DNA of 64,000 nucleotides, taken from the NCBI GenBank assembly GCA_903813345.2, contig CAIIXF020000679.1, positions 64,001-128,000 on the forward strand, in the 5' to 3' direction. The position numbers and the translations under genes were made by a program. Positions 10,125 to 22,004 of this stretch are shown in pieces. The notes under the pieces were generated by a model. The model had not been told where the DNA came from and made no database searches. It saw nothing but the letters and a program-made list of their open reading frames with translations. Position 1 is the stretch's first letter. Every line of letters begins with the position of its first letter. The DNA comes from Owenia fusiformis. Its lineage: Eukaryota > Annelida > Polychaeta > Sabellida > Oweniidae.

Positions 10125-12427
10125 GAAAGGAGTCTCAATCAAACAGGACCCTAGAAGAGGAGGTGACGAAAAGGTTACAGCCGTTTGTAGATGAAACTGA
10201 GAAACTCATAGCCGATCTCAGGAAGAAGTTGGCCAAGGATATCGAAATGGAGTGGATCAGTGAAGGTGCTAATGATGTTCTGAAAGCCCTTAGTGATGCA
10301 AGCTCTTTCAGAGAGCCCAACCCGTGCCATAAGAAGAAAGTACACTTTGGGGGAAAACATCGTGATAATTGGCTCGCAGAGAATATTGCTCCATCATTGA
10401 TTGAAGACGAACGCCCACCTTGGCACTGCTCGACATCTCCTACTTCCATCCCGGACAATAGTTTTGAATTACCTGCAATAAGCAAAACCCAAATCACCGC
10501 TACACTCCAGCGAGGTAGACCAACAACAGCACGGCCATCACAGCCCCAAAGGCCAGGGAAAGCTAATGCCGCTCCCTCCCGTGCCATTCTGATGAAAGCT
10601 TCCGGGACAACATCACCTTTGGACAGCTCACCATCTCCCCCAGGCACCCTGGACAATAGTAGTGAACTGCCTGCAATAAACAAGAGCCAACTGACTGCTG
10701 CCCCCCAGCGAGCTAGACCAACAACAGCACGGCCATCAAAGTCCCAAAGGCCAGGGAAAGCTAATGCCGCTCCTTCCCGTGCCATTCTGATGAAAGCTTC
10801 CGGGACAACATCACCTTTTGACTGCTCACCATCTCCTCCTGGCACCCCGGATACAAGTTGTGAACTGCCTGCAATAAACAAGAGCCAACTGACTGCTGCC
10901 CCCCAGCGAGCTAGACCAACAACAGCACGGCCACCACAGCCCCAAAGGCCAGGGAAAGCTAATGCCGCTACCTCCCGTGCCATTCTGGTGAAAACTTCCA
11001 GAGCAACACCACCTTTGGACAGTTCACCATCTCCCCCTGGCACCCCGGATACAAGTTGTGAACTGCCTGCAATAAACAAGAGCCAGCTGACTGCTGCCCC
11101 CAAGCGAGGTAGACCAACAATAGCACGGCCAGTACAACGCCCAAGGCCAGCGAAAACTAATGCCACTCCCTCCTTTGGCATTCAAGATAAAGCTTCCGGG
11201 ACAACATCACCTTTGGACTGCTCACCATCTCCCCCTGGCACCCTGGACAATAGTTGTGAACTGCCTGCAATAAACAAAAGCCAGTTGACTGCTGCTCCCC
11301 AGCGAGGTAGACCAAAAACAGCACGGCCACCACAGCGCCAAAGGCCAGCAAAAACTGATATCGCTCCCTCCTGTGGCATTCAAAAGAAACGCCTCATGTG
11401 CAACTGCTCGCCATCGACTCCTGGCTCTATGGGACATCCTTTGATAGACAACGACCAGTTTACTGCAACCATTCCGTGTAAAGAGCAAAGGCCGACAATA
11501 TCACATCCTGCACAGCGCCAAAGGCCAGAGAAAAGTAATATCGCTCCCTCCTGTGCTACCGAAGAAAAACGCCCAATGTGCAACTGCACGCCATCGCCTC
11601 CTGGCTCCGCGGAACTTCTTTTGAAAAACAACGACCAGTTTACTGCAATCATCCAGCGTAAAGAGCCAAGGCCGACAATATCACATCATACACAGCGCCA
11701 AAAGCCAGTGAAAACTAATATCGCTCCCTCCTGTGCTATCCAAGAAAAACGCCCAATATGCAACTGCACGCCATCGCCTCCTGGCTCCGTGAGACTTCCT
11801 TTGATAGACAACGACCAGTTTACTGCAACCATCCCGCGTAAAGAGCAAAGGCCGACAATATCACATCCTGCACAGCGACGCAGATCAGTGCCAACCAATA
11901 TTGCCATTGAAGACAACCAAATGTGCAACTGCACGCCATCACCTATTTGCCCTGCGGAACTCCCTTTAATAGGCAACAACCAGCAATTTACTGCAGCCAT
12001 TCCAGGGAGAGAGCCCAGGCCGACAACATCACGCCCAACACAGCGCCGTAGATCAGGCCCAGCCAATATCGCCATTCAACAGAAACGTCCGATGTGCAAC
12101 TGCACACCATCGCCTCCTGGCTCGGGGGAACTCCGTCCAATAAGCCAATCAAATGCAGCCACCCCGCCAAATGTGCCGAGACAGCGCTACATACAACAGT
12201 CACGACCATCTAGGCGTGCAGGCGGTCCAACCCCGGCTCCACCAGCCACCAGGAAGCCCTCTACTCAAATGCAAGGATCCACGGCAATACACAAACGCAA
12301 ATTTAAGGAAAAGACCAACCAACAAAGCCTTGCTCAAAAATTGGAGGACAAAATGAAAAGGGCCGAAGAAAATCATAGACGGGAGATTGAAAAGAAAAGA
12401 GGAAGAGCGCAACACTCTCTGGATTGG
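10125..12427 (+). CDS. Proline-rich tandem-repeat protein, main exon
   Basis: I do not recognise the family. The exon opens after the acceptor atataatttcag (AG at 10,123-10,124) and ends at the donor GTGAGT (12,428). Residues 1-55 of the exon form a charged helical, coiled-coil-like region (LEEEVTKRLQPF onward). About ten tandem repeats follow. Units 0-4 (about 65 aa) carry ELPAINKSQLTAAPQRARP and SPSPPGT. Units 5-9 (58-60 aa) have diverged to QFTATIPRKEQRPTISHP with MCNCTPSPPGS. The C-terminal part is a basic-acidic helix (KLEDKMKRAEENHRREIEKK) faintly like a stathmin helix. Spliced to ATG G and the last exon, the protein would be 804 aa, with no signal peptide or membrane segment. It is probably disordered or structural; function unknown. 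An open frame extends upstream to 9899, but that part is transposon sequence and has no ATG. Confidence 0.75.
10430..12170 (+). repeat. Coding minisatellite in the repeat protein
   Basis: About ten in-frame units of roughly 175-195 bp. The first five are close to each other at DNA level (for example caataaacaagagcca recurs at about 10,675, 10,873 and 11,070), and the last five form a second homogeneous group. This suggests two separate rounds of unequal crossing-over. GC content is clearly higher than in the flanking DNA. Confidence 0.9.
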
Positions 12428-12539
12428 GTGAGTAATAATTCATTATTTCACCAAACTCATGGTTTTATATGTATACTTTTCATTTTTCGAAATTTTTCAT
12501 TTATATTGGGGTTTATTCCATAATACTACTGGTTTCCCA

Positions 12540-12670
12540 GGGGAATAAGAAGGAATAAAAATCGTATTGAATCGTATTACATGAAAAAATCGTATTGTCC
12601 CCGGGAATAAATCGTACTGGAGCGTATTACATGAAACAATCGTATTGTCCCTGGGAAAAATCGTTTTGGA
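12540..12670. repeat. 62-bp tandem repeat, about 2 copies
   Basis: The block atcgtattgaatcgtattac...tattgtccccgggaataa repeats with few changes inside the last intron of the repeat-protein gene. Confidence 0.75.
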
Positions 12671-12772
12671 ACGACGTATCAACCTATTTTTGGTTTCCCG
12701 GTTATTTTTTAACCTTGGCTTATTGATAAAAGTACAGGTATTATCCAAATGTAACATTTTAGAGGAATGTAT

Positions 12773-12977
12773 TATGGAATAAATAGGTCATTTCTGGTCG
12801 GGATTGAATATGGGTTTTATTCCTCGGAAAATATGATATCGACCTTGAGCAAAATGATATTGACACTCGGTCGCTGCGCTTCCTCGGTCAATATCATATT
12901 ACCCTTCGGTCAATATCATATTGTCCCTCGGAATAAAACCCATATTCAATCCCTCCCATTAAATAACCTATATATAT
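12773..12977. mobile_element. Foldback MITE, family F1 copy 1
   Basis: gggattgaatatgggtttta near 12,800 pairs with the complement taaaacccatattcaatccc near 12,932. The inner loop carries tcggtcgctgcgcttcctcg. A diverged copy with the same outline is at 37,410-37,605. Confidence 0.8.
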
Positions 12978-13209
12978 TCGTGAAAACTACTTTGCATTAT
13001 TTTCCTAAATGGAATCGTCTTTTTATACTTTTAGACATTAAGAGTCATTGTTGTAATGAAACAAAAAAATGATGATTGCATCACTGAGATTTACTATTCC
13101 GAAGAGCCAGTTGTAATTGACCAATGAGAGAACGAGTATCACAGCATGGAAACAATAATACATAATATTAATCGAAAGATAATTAATTTTTGTTGTTATT
13201 ATATTCCAG

Positions 13210-13317
13210 TGGGAGACTGGTCTAGCTAAAAACTTAGAGCTTCACGAGAATGATCCAGATGATACTTATGTTAGGGCACGTGCCAAAGCTAATGAAGTGG
13301 CAAAAAGAATTGCATAG
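13210..13317 (+). CDS. Proline-rich repeat protein, last exon
   Basis: Acceptor tattatattccag precedes TGG GAG at 13,210. The reading phase (0) matches the end of the previous exon (TGG at 12,425-12,427). It encodes 35 residues, a charged helical tail containing NLELHENDPDDTYVRARAK, and stops at TAG 13,315-13,317. With the preceding exon it continues the C-terminal charged helix. Both donor and acceptor match consensus and the tail stays hydrophilic, which supports the splice. The intron (12,428-13,209) carries a foldback MITE. Confidence 0.7.
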   Translation, partial: WETGLAKNLELHENDPDDTYVRARAKANEVAKRIA

Positions 13318-13513
13318 ATTGTTATTTACATCATTATCACAGTAATTCACGGATGAGATTCATTCCCAACTCTGCGAGGATGGTTCACTTTTTATTTTTT
13401 TATTTTTATAATTTGAAAATTTGGAGCATATACCGTAGGCCTATTTCTTTGTCATATTAAAAGGGGCTCAATTCCATTCTCATATTCCTAAATTACACCA
13501 AAACTGGAAAAAC

Positions 13514-13541
13514 TTTCGTGACCCATATCAGGGTCACGAAA
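13514..13541. other. Perfect 11-bp hairpin
   Basis: tttcgtgaccc, a 6-nt loop atatca, then gggtcacgaaa. It contains the GGGTCA word that also dominates the arrays downstream, but nothing shows a function. Confidence 0.7.
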
Positions 13542-13654
13542 ATTGAAAATAGCCCTCGAGACGGTGAATTAATTTCAGGAGGTGTGTGCACACATTTAAC
13601 TTGTAACATCTCCGTAATGTATACCTACATTTACTAGCCTCGCATCTCCGACTC

Positions 13655-14015
13655 TATCGAGCTTTGGTGATTTAGAGTGAGAGTTTACTTCCGGTAATTG
13701 ACCTTTTAGGTATTGATCTAATTTGGTGGTTTGGCGTGAGAGCTTACTGCCTGTATCGACCTTTTCTGTTGACTGTACGATCTTTGGTGGTTTGGCGTAA
13801 CAGTTTACTACCGGCATCGACCTTTTCTGTTGACTGTATGACCTTTGATGATTTGGCGTGAGAGTTAACTGCTGGTAACGACCTTTTCTGTTGGCTGTAC
13901 GACCTTTGTTGATTTGGCGTGTGAGTTAACTGCTGGTAACGACCTTTTCTGTGTTTCGACCTTTGGCGATTTGACGTAATAGTTTAATGCTGGTATCTAC
14001 CTTTTCTGTTTGGGC
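13655..14015. repeat. 61-bp tandem array, about 6 units
   Basis: Units read approximately ctttggtggtttggcgtgag agtttactgccggtatcgac cttttctgttgactgtacga. Divergence increases toward both ends. A 73-codon frame on the opposite strand is a by-product of the repeat. Confidence 0.85.
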
Positions 14016-14635
14016 ATCAGTTTACTCTAAACGTGTTAATAATGTGCGCTGTATTGATGCAACCATGTAACCCGACGATGAGTTAACCCACGAGGGAATG
14101 ACAGTTTACAATAAACACATGCGATTCTGGAGACACGCATATTTACTGACCTTTTTTCAGATAATAAAAACATTTTCCGAATAGCAAAATTTGGTTCTAG
14201 AGCAATTTCAGTAGTAACTTTAAGTTTAAAACAGATCTCGCTAAATAGAGCTCTCTGGTTTATGTCGAACGCAAGCATTTACATTAATAGGGGTATCGCT
14301 AAATAGAGACCCTGAAACATGTTATCTGCTTGTTACTAAACTACTTAAAGTTACACACTAGAGTTCTAGACCTCGTTAAATAGAGCTCTCTAGTTTCTGG
14401 TGACACTGTTTAATTGTCTCGACCAACTAATTTTGGCTTATCCTGGGAATATTTTAATTGTCTAAAGAAAGGTTTCAGCTTTATGGTGTAACAAATTGCA
14501 TTTGTTCTATGTCTACTTTCATTCCCAAATGGGTTGTCTCACATAGGGTCACGTGGTATTTGCTGCTTTTTGTGAGTAGGTATGGCATTAACATCAGTCG
14601 ACCGCTTGAATGAAAGGTTGCAGTACAGTTCATAA
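14016..14635. other. Spacer between two tandem arrays
   Basis: Contains two copies of a short motif around cgctaaatagagctctctgg (near 14,239 and 14,373). No gene seen. Confidence 0.5.
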
Positions 14636-14639
14636 ATCA

Positions 14640-16985
14640 ACATGTGTAACATCTATTGAAAAGTCGTGAGTCAACTTAAACAACATGACCCTGTGAACTA
14701 TAGGTCACTGTCACATCGCGTTTCTATCAATTACAATCTATTGATAAGGTCGAGGGTCAACTTAACAACATGACCCTGTGAACTATAGGTCACTGTCACA
14801 TCGCGTTGCTATCAATTACAATCTATTGATAAGGTCGAGGGTCAACTTAACAACATGACCCGGTGAACTAAAGGTCAATGTCACATCGCGTTGCTATCAA
14901 TTACAATCTATTGATAAGGTCGAGGGTCAATTTAAGAACATGACCCGGTGAACTAAAGGTCAATGTCACATCGCGTTGCTATCAATTTCCATCTATTGAT
15001 AAGGTCGAGGGTCAACTTAACAACATGACCCTGTGAACTAGAGGTCACTGTCACATCGCGTTGCTATCAATTACCATCTATTGATAAGGTCGAGGGTCAA
15101 CTTAACAACATGACCCGGTGAACTATAGGTCAATGTCACATCGCGTTGTTATCAATAACCATCTATTGATAAGGCCGAGGGTCAACTTAACAACATGACC
15201 CTGTGAACTAGAGGTCACTGTCACATCGCGTTGCTATCAATTACCATCTATTGATAAGGTCGAGGGTCAACTTAAACAACATGACCCGGTGAACTATAGG
15301 TCAATGTCACATCGTGTTGCTATCAATTACCATCTATTGATAAGGTCGAGGGTCAACTTAAACAACATGACCCGGTGAACTATAGGTCATTGTCACATCG
15401 TGTTGCTATCAATTACCATCTATTGATAAGGTCGAGGGTCAACTTCACAACATGACCCGTTGAACTATAGGTCAATGTCACATCGCGTTGTTATCAATAA
15501 CCATCTATTGATAAGGTCGAGGGTCAACTTCACAACATGACCCGGTGAACTATAGGTCACAGTCATATCGCGTTGCTATCAATTACCATCTATTGATAAG
15601 GTCGAGGGTCAACTTTAACAACATGACCCGTTGAACTATAGGTCACTGTCACATTGCGTTGCTTTCAATTACCATCTATTGATAAGGTCGAGGGTCAACT
15701 TAACAACATGATCCTGTCAACTAGAGGTCACTGTCACATCGCGTTGCTACCAATTACCATCTTTTGATAAGGTTGAGGGTCAACTTAACAACATGACCCG
15801 GTGAACTATAGGTCTGAGTCGCCTAACGAAAGGGTCGAGGGTCAACTTTAACATCATGACCAGGTGAACTATAGGCCACGGTCATCTCACGCTGCTATCA
15901 CTTAACATCTGTAACATCCATTGGAAAGGTCGAGGGTCAACTTCAATAACATGACCTGGTGAACTATAGGTCACTTTCACATCGCATTGCTATCAATTAC
16001 CATCTATTGATAAGGTCGAGGGTCAACTTAACAACATGATCCTGTGAACTAGAGGTCACTGTCACATCGCGTTGCTATCAATTAACATCTGTAACATCTC
16101 TTGATGAGGTCGAGGGTCAACTTTAACAACATGACCAGGTGAACTATAGGTCACTGTCACATCGCGTTGCTATCAATTACCATCTATTGATAAGGTCGAG
16201 GGTCAACTTAACAACATGATCCTGTGAACTAGAGGTCACTGTCACATCGCGTTGCTATCAATTAACATCTGTAACATCTATTGATGAGGTCGAGGGTCAA
16301 CTTTAACAACATGACCCTGTGAACTACAGGTCATATTCACCTCGTATTGCTATCAATTAACATGCGTGACATCTACTCAACTAGAGGTCACTGTCACATC
16401 GCGTTGCTATCAATTAACATCTGTAACATCTATTGATGAGGTCGAGGTCAACTTTAAAAACATGACCCGGTGAACAATAGGTCACAGTCACCTCGCATCA
16501 TCAACCTGCGCAACATCTGTGTAAAGGTCGAGGGTCAACTTTAACAACATGACCCGGTGAACTATGGAACGCAGTCACCTCCCCTTGCTACAATTAACAT
16601 CTAAAACATCTATTGAAAAGGTCGAGGGTCAACTAAACAACATGACCCGGTGAACTATAGGCCACAGTCATCTCGCGTTGCTATCAATTGCCATCTATTG
16701 ATAGGGTCGAAGGTCAACTTTAACAGCATGACCAGCTGAACTATAGGTCACTGTCACATGGCGTTGCTATCAATTATCATCTTTTGAAAAGGTCGAGGGT
16801 CAACTTAACAACATGACCCGGTTAACTATTGGTCGCAGTCACATCACGTTGCTATCAGTTAACATCTATGATATCTATTAAAAAGGTCGAAGGTCAACTT
16901 TAACAACATGACCCGGTGAACTATAGGTTACTTCGAGTTGCTATCAGTTAACTTGTGTTGCATCTGCCCAGGGTCAACTGTAACA
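14640..16985. repeat. 85-bp satellite array, about 27 units
   Basis: The unit runs gaactataggtcactgtcac atcgcgttgctatcaattac catctattgataaggtcgag ggtcaacttaacaacatgac ccggt. Central units are nearly identical. From about 15,800 onward, units with deletions and an insertion (acatctgtaacatc) alternate with standard ones, which gives a higher-order pattern. Each unit carries several AGGTCA-like words on both strands. No coding frame. Confidence 0.95.
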
Positions 16986-18350
16986 TTATAGTGCATTTAA
17001 TAACAAGTTATTGTCACATAGCCGTGTCATCTTTTTATCATGTGTTTAAACTTAAACTGATCAATTCCAATAACAAAATCTTGATCGTTTTTTTCATTTT
17101 TCCCAATATCCACCAAACAATTCGATTCAAAAACATTTTTAGGGCTTAATTATTCACAACTACTTAAACTATTTAGGCTGTCTTGACTCATTATTGCAGA
17201 TACTGAGATTTTGAAATTGACTTTTACTATGAAGTTTTCAACGAACCATCCTCGCTGCAGATTTGGGAATGGATCATATTTAGGCATTTCATGAATCATG
17301 AATGAATTTTAGTCATTACAGTCAATAAGCATTTTTACAAGTGTATATGAATCCCCTCTGAAATCTTGTATTTTATAACTTGTAGAGCTTAAACTGATGA
17401 ATTTCTGGATATTTTTTCTGGTAACTTAATCAAAATTCCTGAACACAAAAATCATGTATATCATATACGTGCATCTATTAGAAATCTCTTATATGCAAAT
17501 TTTATTGGCCCATAATTGTGTATTGGCCCATGTTATGAACAATCATGTAGTCATGTAAAATTGATCTAATAGCATTATGAGTGTCAATGCATTTTTTTAT
17601 TAGTGTACAAATACAAATGTTGTACAGAACTAAATTATAAAATATTGTATTGTACAATGCACAATATCCAAACAGTTTTCAAATACACTGGTCATACAAT
17701 GCTCTAATTATAAGATAACGACATGCATTCAAAAACGAATCTCGAGATAACATGATTGTGTAGAGTCTAATGAACAGACCCAAAATGACTCAACGAGAAA
17801 AACACCTCGATCCATTCTTGCGTGTCAACGTTGGGCTGTGCAATAGACTGTGTTCTTCTATGTTAAAATTATGATTTAAACCATATATTATGAGTATTTA
17901 CATCATTTTTAGTATTGTACACGATATTAATTTACAATTTGTTTATAATCGTTGAATCAAATAAAGATCTATTGAAATATATACAATTGGTATTTGTTTA
18001 TTATTTTATTGTTTGGGATTGATTGCTTAACGAATTGAAGTATTCTTATAAATTCAATATAAGTAGTACTATAATATCAAAATAAAAGTATGGATATGTT
18101 TTGGCCCACTCTGTATATTTCTTTCAAACCCATATCACAATACAAACCAAATAAAAGAATGAATGATATAGTGTCCAGTTTATGTATATATTCCACATTT
18201 ACGCACACTATACAATTTATAATACAATATATAATCATTGTCCAATCTTTGAGATGATTTCATCATACAAACCCCTGCGTCCTATACAGGGCGTATAAAA
18301 AAACGCAACAAGTAGTTATCTCGTAAAATCACAAAACTAGTGATGACTAC
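16986..18350. other. AT-rich intergenic, no gene seen
   Basis: No supported gene. A cagggcgtataaaaaaacgc block at 18,288 resembles the start of a mariner-type inverted repeat, but no partner end was identified. Confidence 0.5.
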
Positions 18351-18353
18351 ACC

Positions 18354-18990
18354 AATTTCATTCAATGTACCATAAAGCCACGTCTCTCTTCTTTGCAATG
18401 ATATATCATTCATTTACATGTGGTAATGGTTGGGTGAGAAATCCTTCCATTTGCACAGTGTGTCAAAATCGGCTCTGGGCCAAGTTTTAGATATTGAAAA
18501 AATCAGTGCAAGAGCTAAGTGCCAATGGAAGTTCCCCCGACTTGAATTGTTGTGACATTTTCTTTTAGAGCTATCTTTGGAGCATCTGTACTCACAATTC
18601 CTCCACCAGATATTGCAAAACCTCGAGAAAGAATTGCCCATGGGCTGCTTTTCTCTCTTTTAACCCACAGATGACTCAGGGCTGAACCATGCATGACGTG
18701 GACAGACGTGGTGCAGGGAAGTGGTGGCAATTTGGAGGGGTTTGGGATGTATTCTTGCAAGAGTATGAGTATGAACACTTTACTGTTTATGCCACACCTG
18801 TCACTCCTTCTTACAATAGCTCCTATGCCCCTTGTACTGACTTTTGCAATGTTTAAAACTTGGGTCCGAGATGAATTTTGCCCCACTTTGCAAAATTAAT
18901 GATTAATCGGCCAGCCATGGCTCCATGTGAATGAATGATATTCCATTGCAAAGAGGAGTAATTTTGCTTTTTGGTACATTGAATGAAAAG
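18354..18990. mobile_element. 0.64 kb foldback element
   Basis: The left arm (18,354-18,530) and right arm (about 18,800-18,985) are imperfect inverted repeats: cattcaatgtaccataaagc on the left corresponds to the complement of gctttttggtacattgaatg on the right, and the inner gggccaagttttagatattg to caatgtttaaaacttgggtc. A further partial direct copy of the right arm follows at about 19,025-19,080. Apparent frames of 75-123 codons inside it are by-products. Confidence 0.7.
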
Positions 18991-19080
18991 GATGCAGTCA
19001 GCATTGGTTTTATGTTTTCTTCCAATATTGCATCGGGCTCCGTACACTGACTTTTGCGATGTTTATAACTTGGCCTCAAG

Positions 19081-19890
19081 CGTCGTTTATCGCTGAATTT
19101 TCATTTTAAGGAATTTACTTTATTTCCCGATCATGCATATGGAATGAGGAGTTCTTTGTACTCCATTGACAAATTTTCTCCAACTTTTTTTATTAATGAT
19201 TTATTTCCATGTATAACAAACATATAACATACACATGTCTGCGGCTTTGCAGAACTGCATTATAATCCACAAGTAAACAAGTTTGTAAGAAGAAAATTGG
19301 TAATAAATTTATGTTGTCTGAAAGAATAAAACAAAACACATTGTGTTAAATATCACACCTTGAAGAGCAAAACGACCACTTTGTAATTCATCATAAACTT
19401 ATGAATCATTTCATTTGATTTTAATAAAAGACCTGGCGATAACGCTGGATTATTTTTTCTAAAACATTTGAATAAAAAAGTATTTTGATCATTACCAAAG
19501 AAAAGCCATACAAAAAGTCTATGTTGGCTGATGTCTGATCACATAGAGTGGATATTCCATTTCCCTGTCCCCATTTTTCGTATTCCGTTTTTAATCAAAA
19601 ACAACCCGATCTAGCTTTGAGCTTTAGCTTTTGCAAATAAAGGTCAAAATCTGTAGTCAGGTGTTTTTCAAGAAAGGGTGGGAGAGACATTGGCACTGCG
19701 ATAGTGATTACTTATCATTCAATATAGATCTAGAATTATCAAGCCTTTCTTGCCCAGATATTTCGATAAAAGCCTGGTACAGTCTGCATCATTTCTGTGA
19801 GTGTGGATACATTATCGGTCCATATTTTATAAGCATGGATTTCAGAAGTTACGACGACGTTTGCGCCTTTTCAATAGTTTCGTATTGGAT
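19081..19890. other. Intergenic, no gene seen
   Basis: A 91-codon frame at 19,631 has no recognisable pattern and is not called. Confidence 0.45.
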
Positions 19891-20080
19891 ATTATCCCAC
19901 GATTAATGTGTTATCTGTACAATAACAGGTATTGATATTTCTGATATTATTGAAATCCGTGTGATGTTTTCCAGAAAATCGTTTATCAAACTCATATGCG
20001 TGTGATATCGTTTATCTCACGCATATCCGTGTGATATCACATTTGCATTTCGCGCCACAATATTGTTGGAAATTAGGTCA
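19890..20080. repeat. Dispersed gatatc-rich repeat
   Basis: Related to 4848-4905. Contains nested short inverted repeats (cgtgtgatatc and its complement) and may be a decayed foldback element. Confidence 0.5.
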
Positions 20081-20339
20081 GAAAATTCATTTTCTTTTGA
20101 GAAAATAGGTCCGTTAATTTATTCTCTTTAAGTTTCATTGGTGTATTGAATTACGATTGTGTATATAATTTGATTAGAAGGTTGCTAACTAACGATTAAA
20201 AATGGTATTTATAACGAACTATATCATGTTATTTACTTTTAATTGTTAAAATAAAGTGTTTCAAATATTCAATTGACATTCTAATTTCTAGTTTCAATGT
20301 CCTGGAAATTGGATCAGAACATCACAAGGTGATTTTAAT

Positions 20340-20500
20340 CATGGGATAAACCAATATCACATAATTTCTCGTGATATCCTTTTATCGTCTCGTAGATATC
20401 AAATATCAACACTCATTCGCTTCGCTCACTCGTGTTGATATTTGCTATCAAGCAACTCGGCGATAAAAATGATATCATTCAAAATGATGTGATATTCTGT
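20340..20500. mobile_element. Foldback element, TCGCTNCGCT loop
   Basis: aaatatcaacactcattcgc pairs with gtgttgatatttgc around the loop cgcttcgctcactcg; outer atgggataaac/gataaaaatgatatc parts pair loosely. It belongs to the same loop class as 12,773-12,977 and 20,770-20,905. Confidence 0.6.
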
Positions 20501-20769
20501 ATAGTTAGCATGATATTCATAGGATAACATGTGAAAATAAAAACGGTATTTTTGTAATCAGTGGTAAAATATGATATTTTTGACAATTTTTCACTTAACC
20601 ATAGCATACGGTTTTTAGCCATGACATACGGCGCCGTATGCGATGGTTTATGGATTTTTGCTACTTCAGACTCAAAACGAGGCTAAGTGTCAACATCGCC
20701 GAATCGTTTGGAAAATTCGAATTAAATAACTTAATTTCCGACGATGACTTTAACTATAAAAAGAACATC

Positions 20770-20905
20770 CTATGATTTACTCGTGATCTATGATTTTAAT
20801 CCACTCATGGATGTTGATATCTGCACTCTCTCGCTACGCTCGCTCGTGCAGATATCATATCCATTCGTGGATAAAAATCATACCACGCATAAATCATAGG
20901 ATATC
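20770..20905. mobile_element. Foldback element, TCGCTNCGCT loop
   Basis: cctatgattt near 20,769 pairs with aaatcatagg near 20,884. tgatatctgcac near 20,816 pairs with gtgcagatatca near 20,847 around tctctcgctacgctcgctc. A long, near-perfect nested palindrome. Confidence 0.75.
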
Positions 20906-22004
20906 CTCTATATGAAAGACTTCCGACGAATTTCGTGCAGAAGCAAGATTGACATTGTCATTCCATATGCTGGTTCATTTTGTCTGCGAATGAACAGCTT
21001 TTGAGTCAAAAAATAAATTGTGTGAAAAATTTGAAATATCTAAAAACGACCTTGACAAAATTAGGCGATGACATCCAGTGATTATATTCTTAATTGATTT
21101 TTCAATTAAGAATCTAAACATCCATATATCTAGTGCTCATTCCAGTGCTCATTCTTCAAAACAATCTAAACATCCATATTTCCAGTGCTCATTAAGATAT
21201 GATTCAAAGTTAACCGTGGCAATGGTCATTTTTTATTTAGCTATCATCATAATCATCTAGCATTACATTTACAGTGTTGGTACTAGATACCCATAAAAGG
21301 GTATATTGGTGCTAAATCAAAAGTTAAAGAGCATAATATATTACAATTTATATGAATTGAATGAAGCAAGAAACACAATTTATAGATAACATGCTAATTC
21401 ACGTTATAAAATACGAACATTTACAAAAAATGCCTGCATATAGACAAGACAAGATAAAAGTGAAAAATACAAATTAAACATTTTATATTTTGAAGTTTTC
21501 ATGTTTGTAACATAGAGTTGTATTTATACCCCTTTCTTGAAGGCCGTAATCTCGCTTACAGATATGTTGCTATTATTTATGACAAAACTCTTTGCATTCT
21601 ATCAAACCCTACTAAAAAGTATATAATTCACAAATGAATAATCACTTAAGTACCAAAATGATAGGAGAGCGGAACAACTTTTTAAATTATATAGTTATTT
21701 CTTTACAGGTATAACAATGGCATTGACTTGAGCTTTGTGTGCAAAAGGACTATCACATTTCAGTTTTTCAGTTTTTCAGTTTTTCAATATACAGTCGAAA
21801 ACTGAGATCCGGTAATTCAGTGGTCCAATGTTGTCATAGAAAGCACATCAGAACATGATATACCAGAATCTAAATTTAATACACAAGATAAAAAGTAATT
21901 AAAAAGGAGAAATTTCTATGTTAAGAATTTAGTTTATCACACAATCTTCATCATTGAATGTAAAAATAAAATTTATAGATTTGGAGGACTCAATAGTTAA
22001 CTAG
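20906..22004. other. Intergenic upstream of sulfotransferase pseudogene
   Basis: Holds a short duplication (tctaaacatccatat...ccagtgctcatt at about 21,111 and 21,163) and a (cagttttt)3 tract near 21,762. No gene. Confidence 0.5.

Noticed and set aside
10135-12415. Long open frames on the minus strand of the repeat exon
   Set aside because: Antisense by-products of a GC-rich coding repeat whose sense strand has the coherent protein pattern and splice sites.
14640-16985. CRISPR-like array
   Set aside because: The whole 85-bp unit repeats without unique spacers, in eukaryotic DNA without cas genes; it is a satellite.
18414-19047. Frames of 64-123 codons at 18.4-19 kb
   Set aside because: They fall in the arms and spacer of a foldback element.
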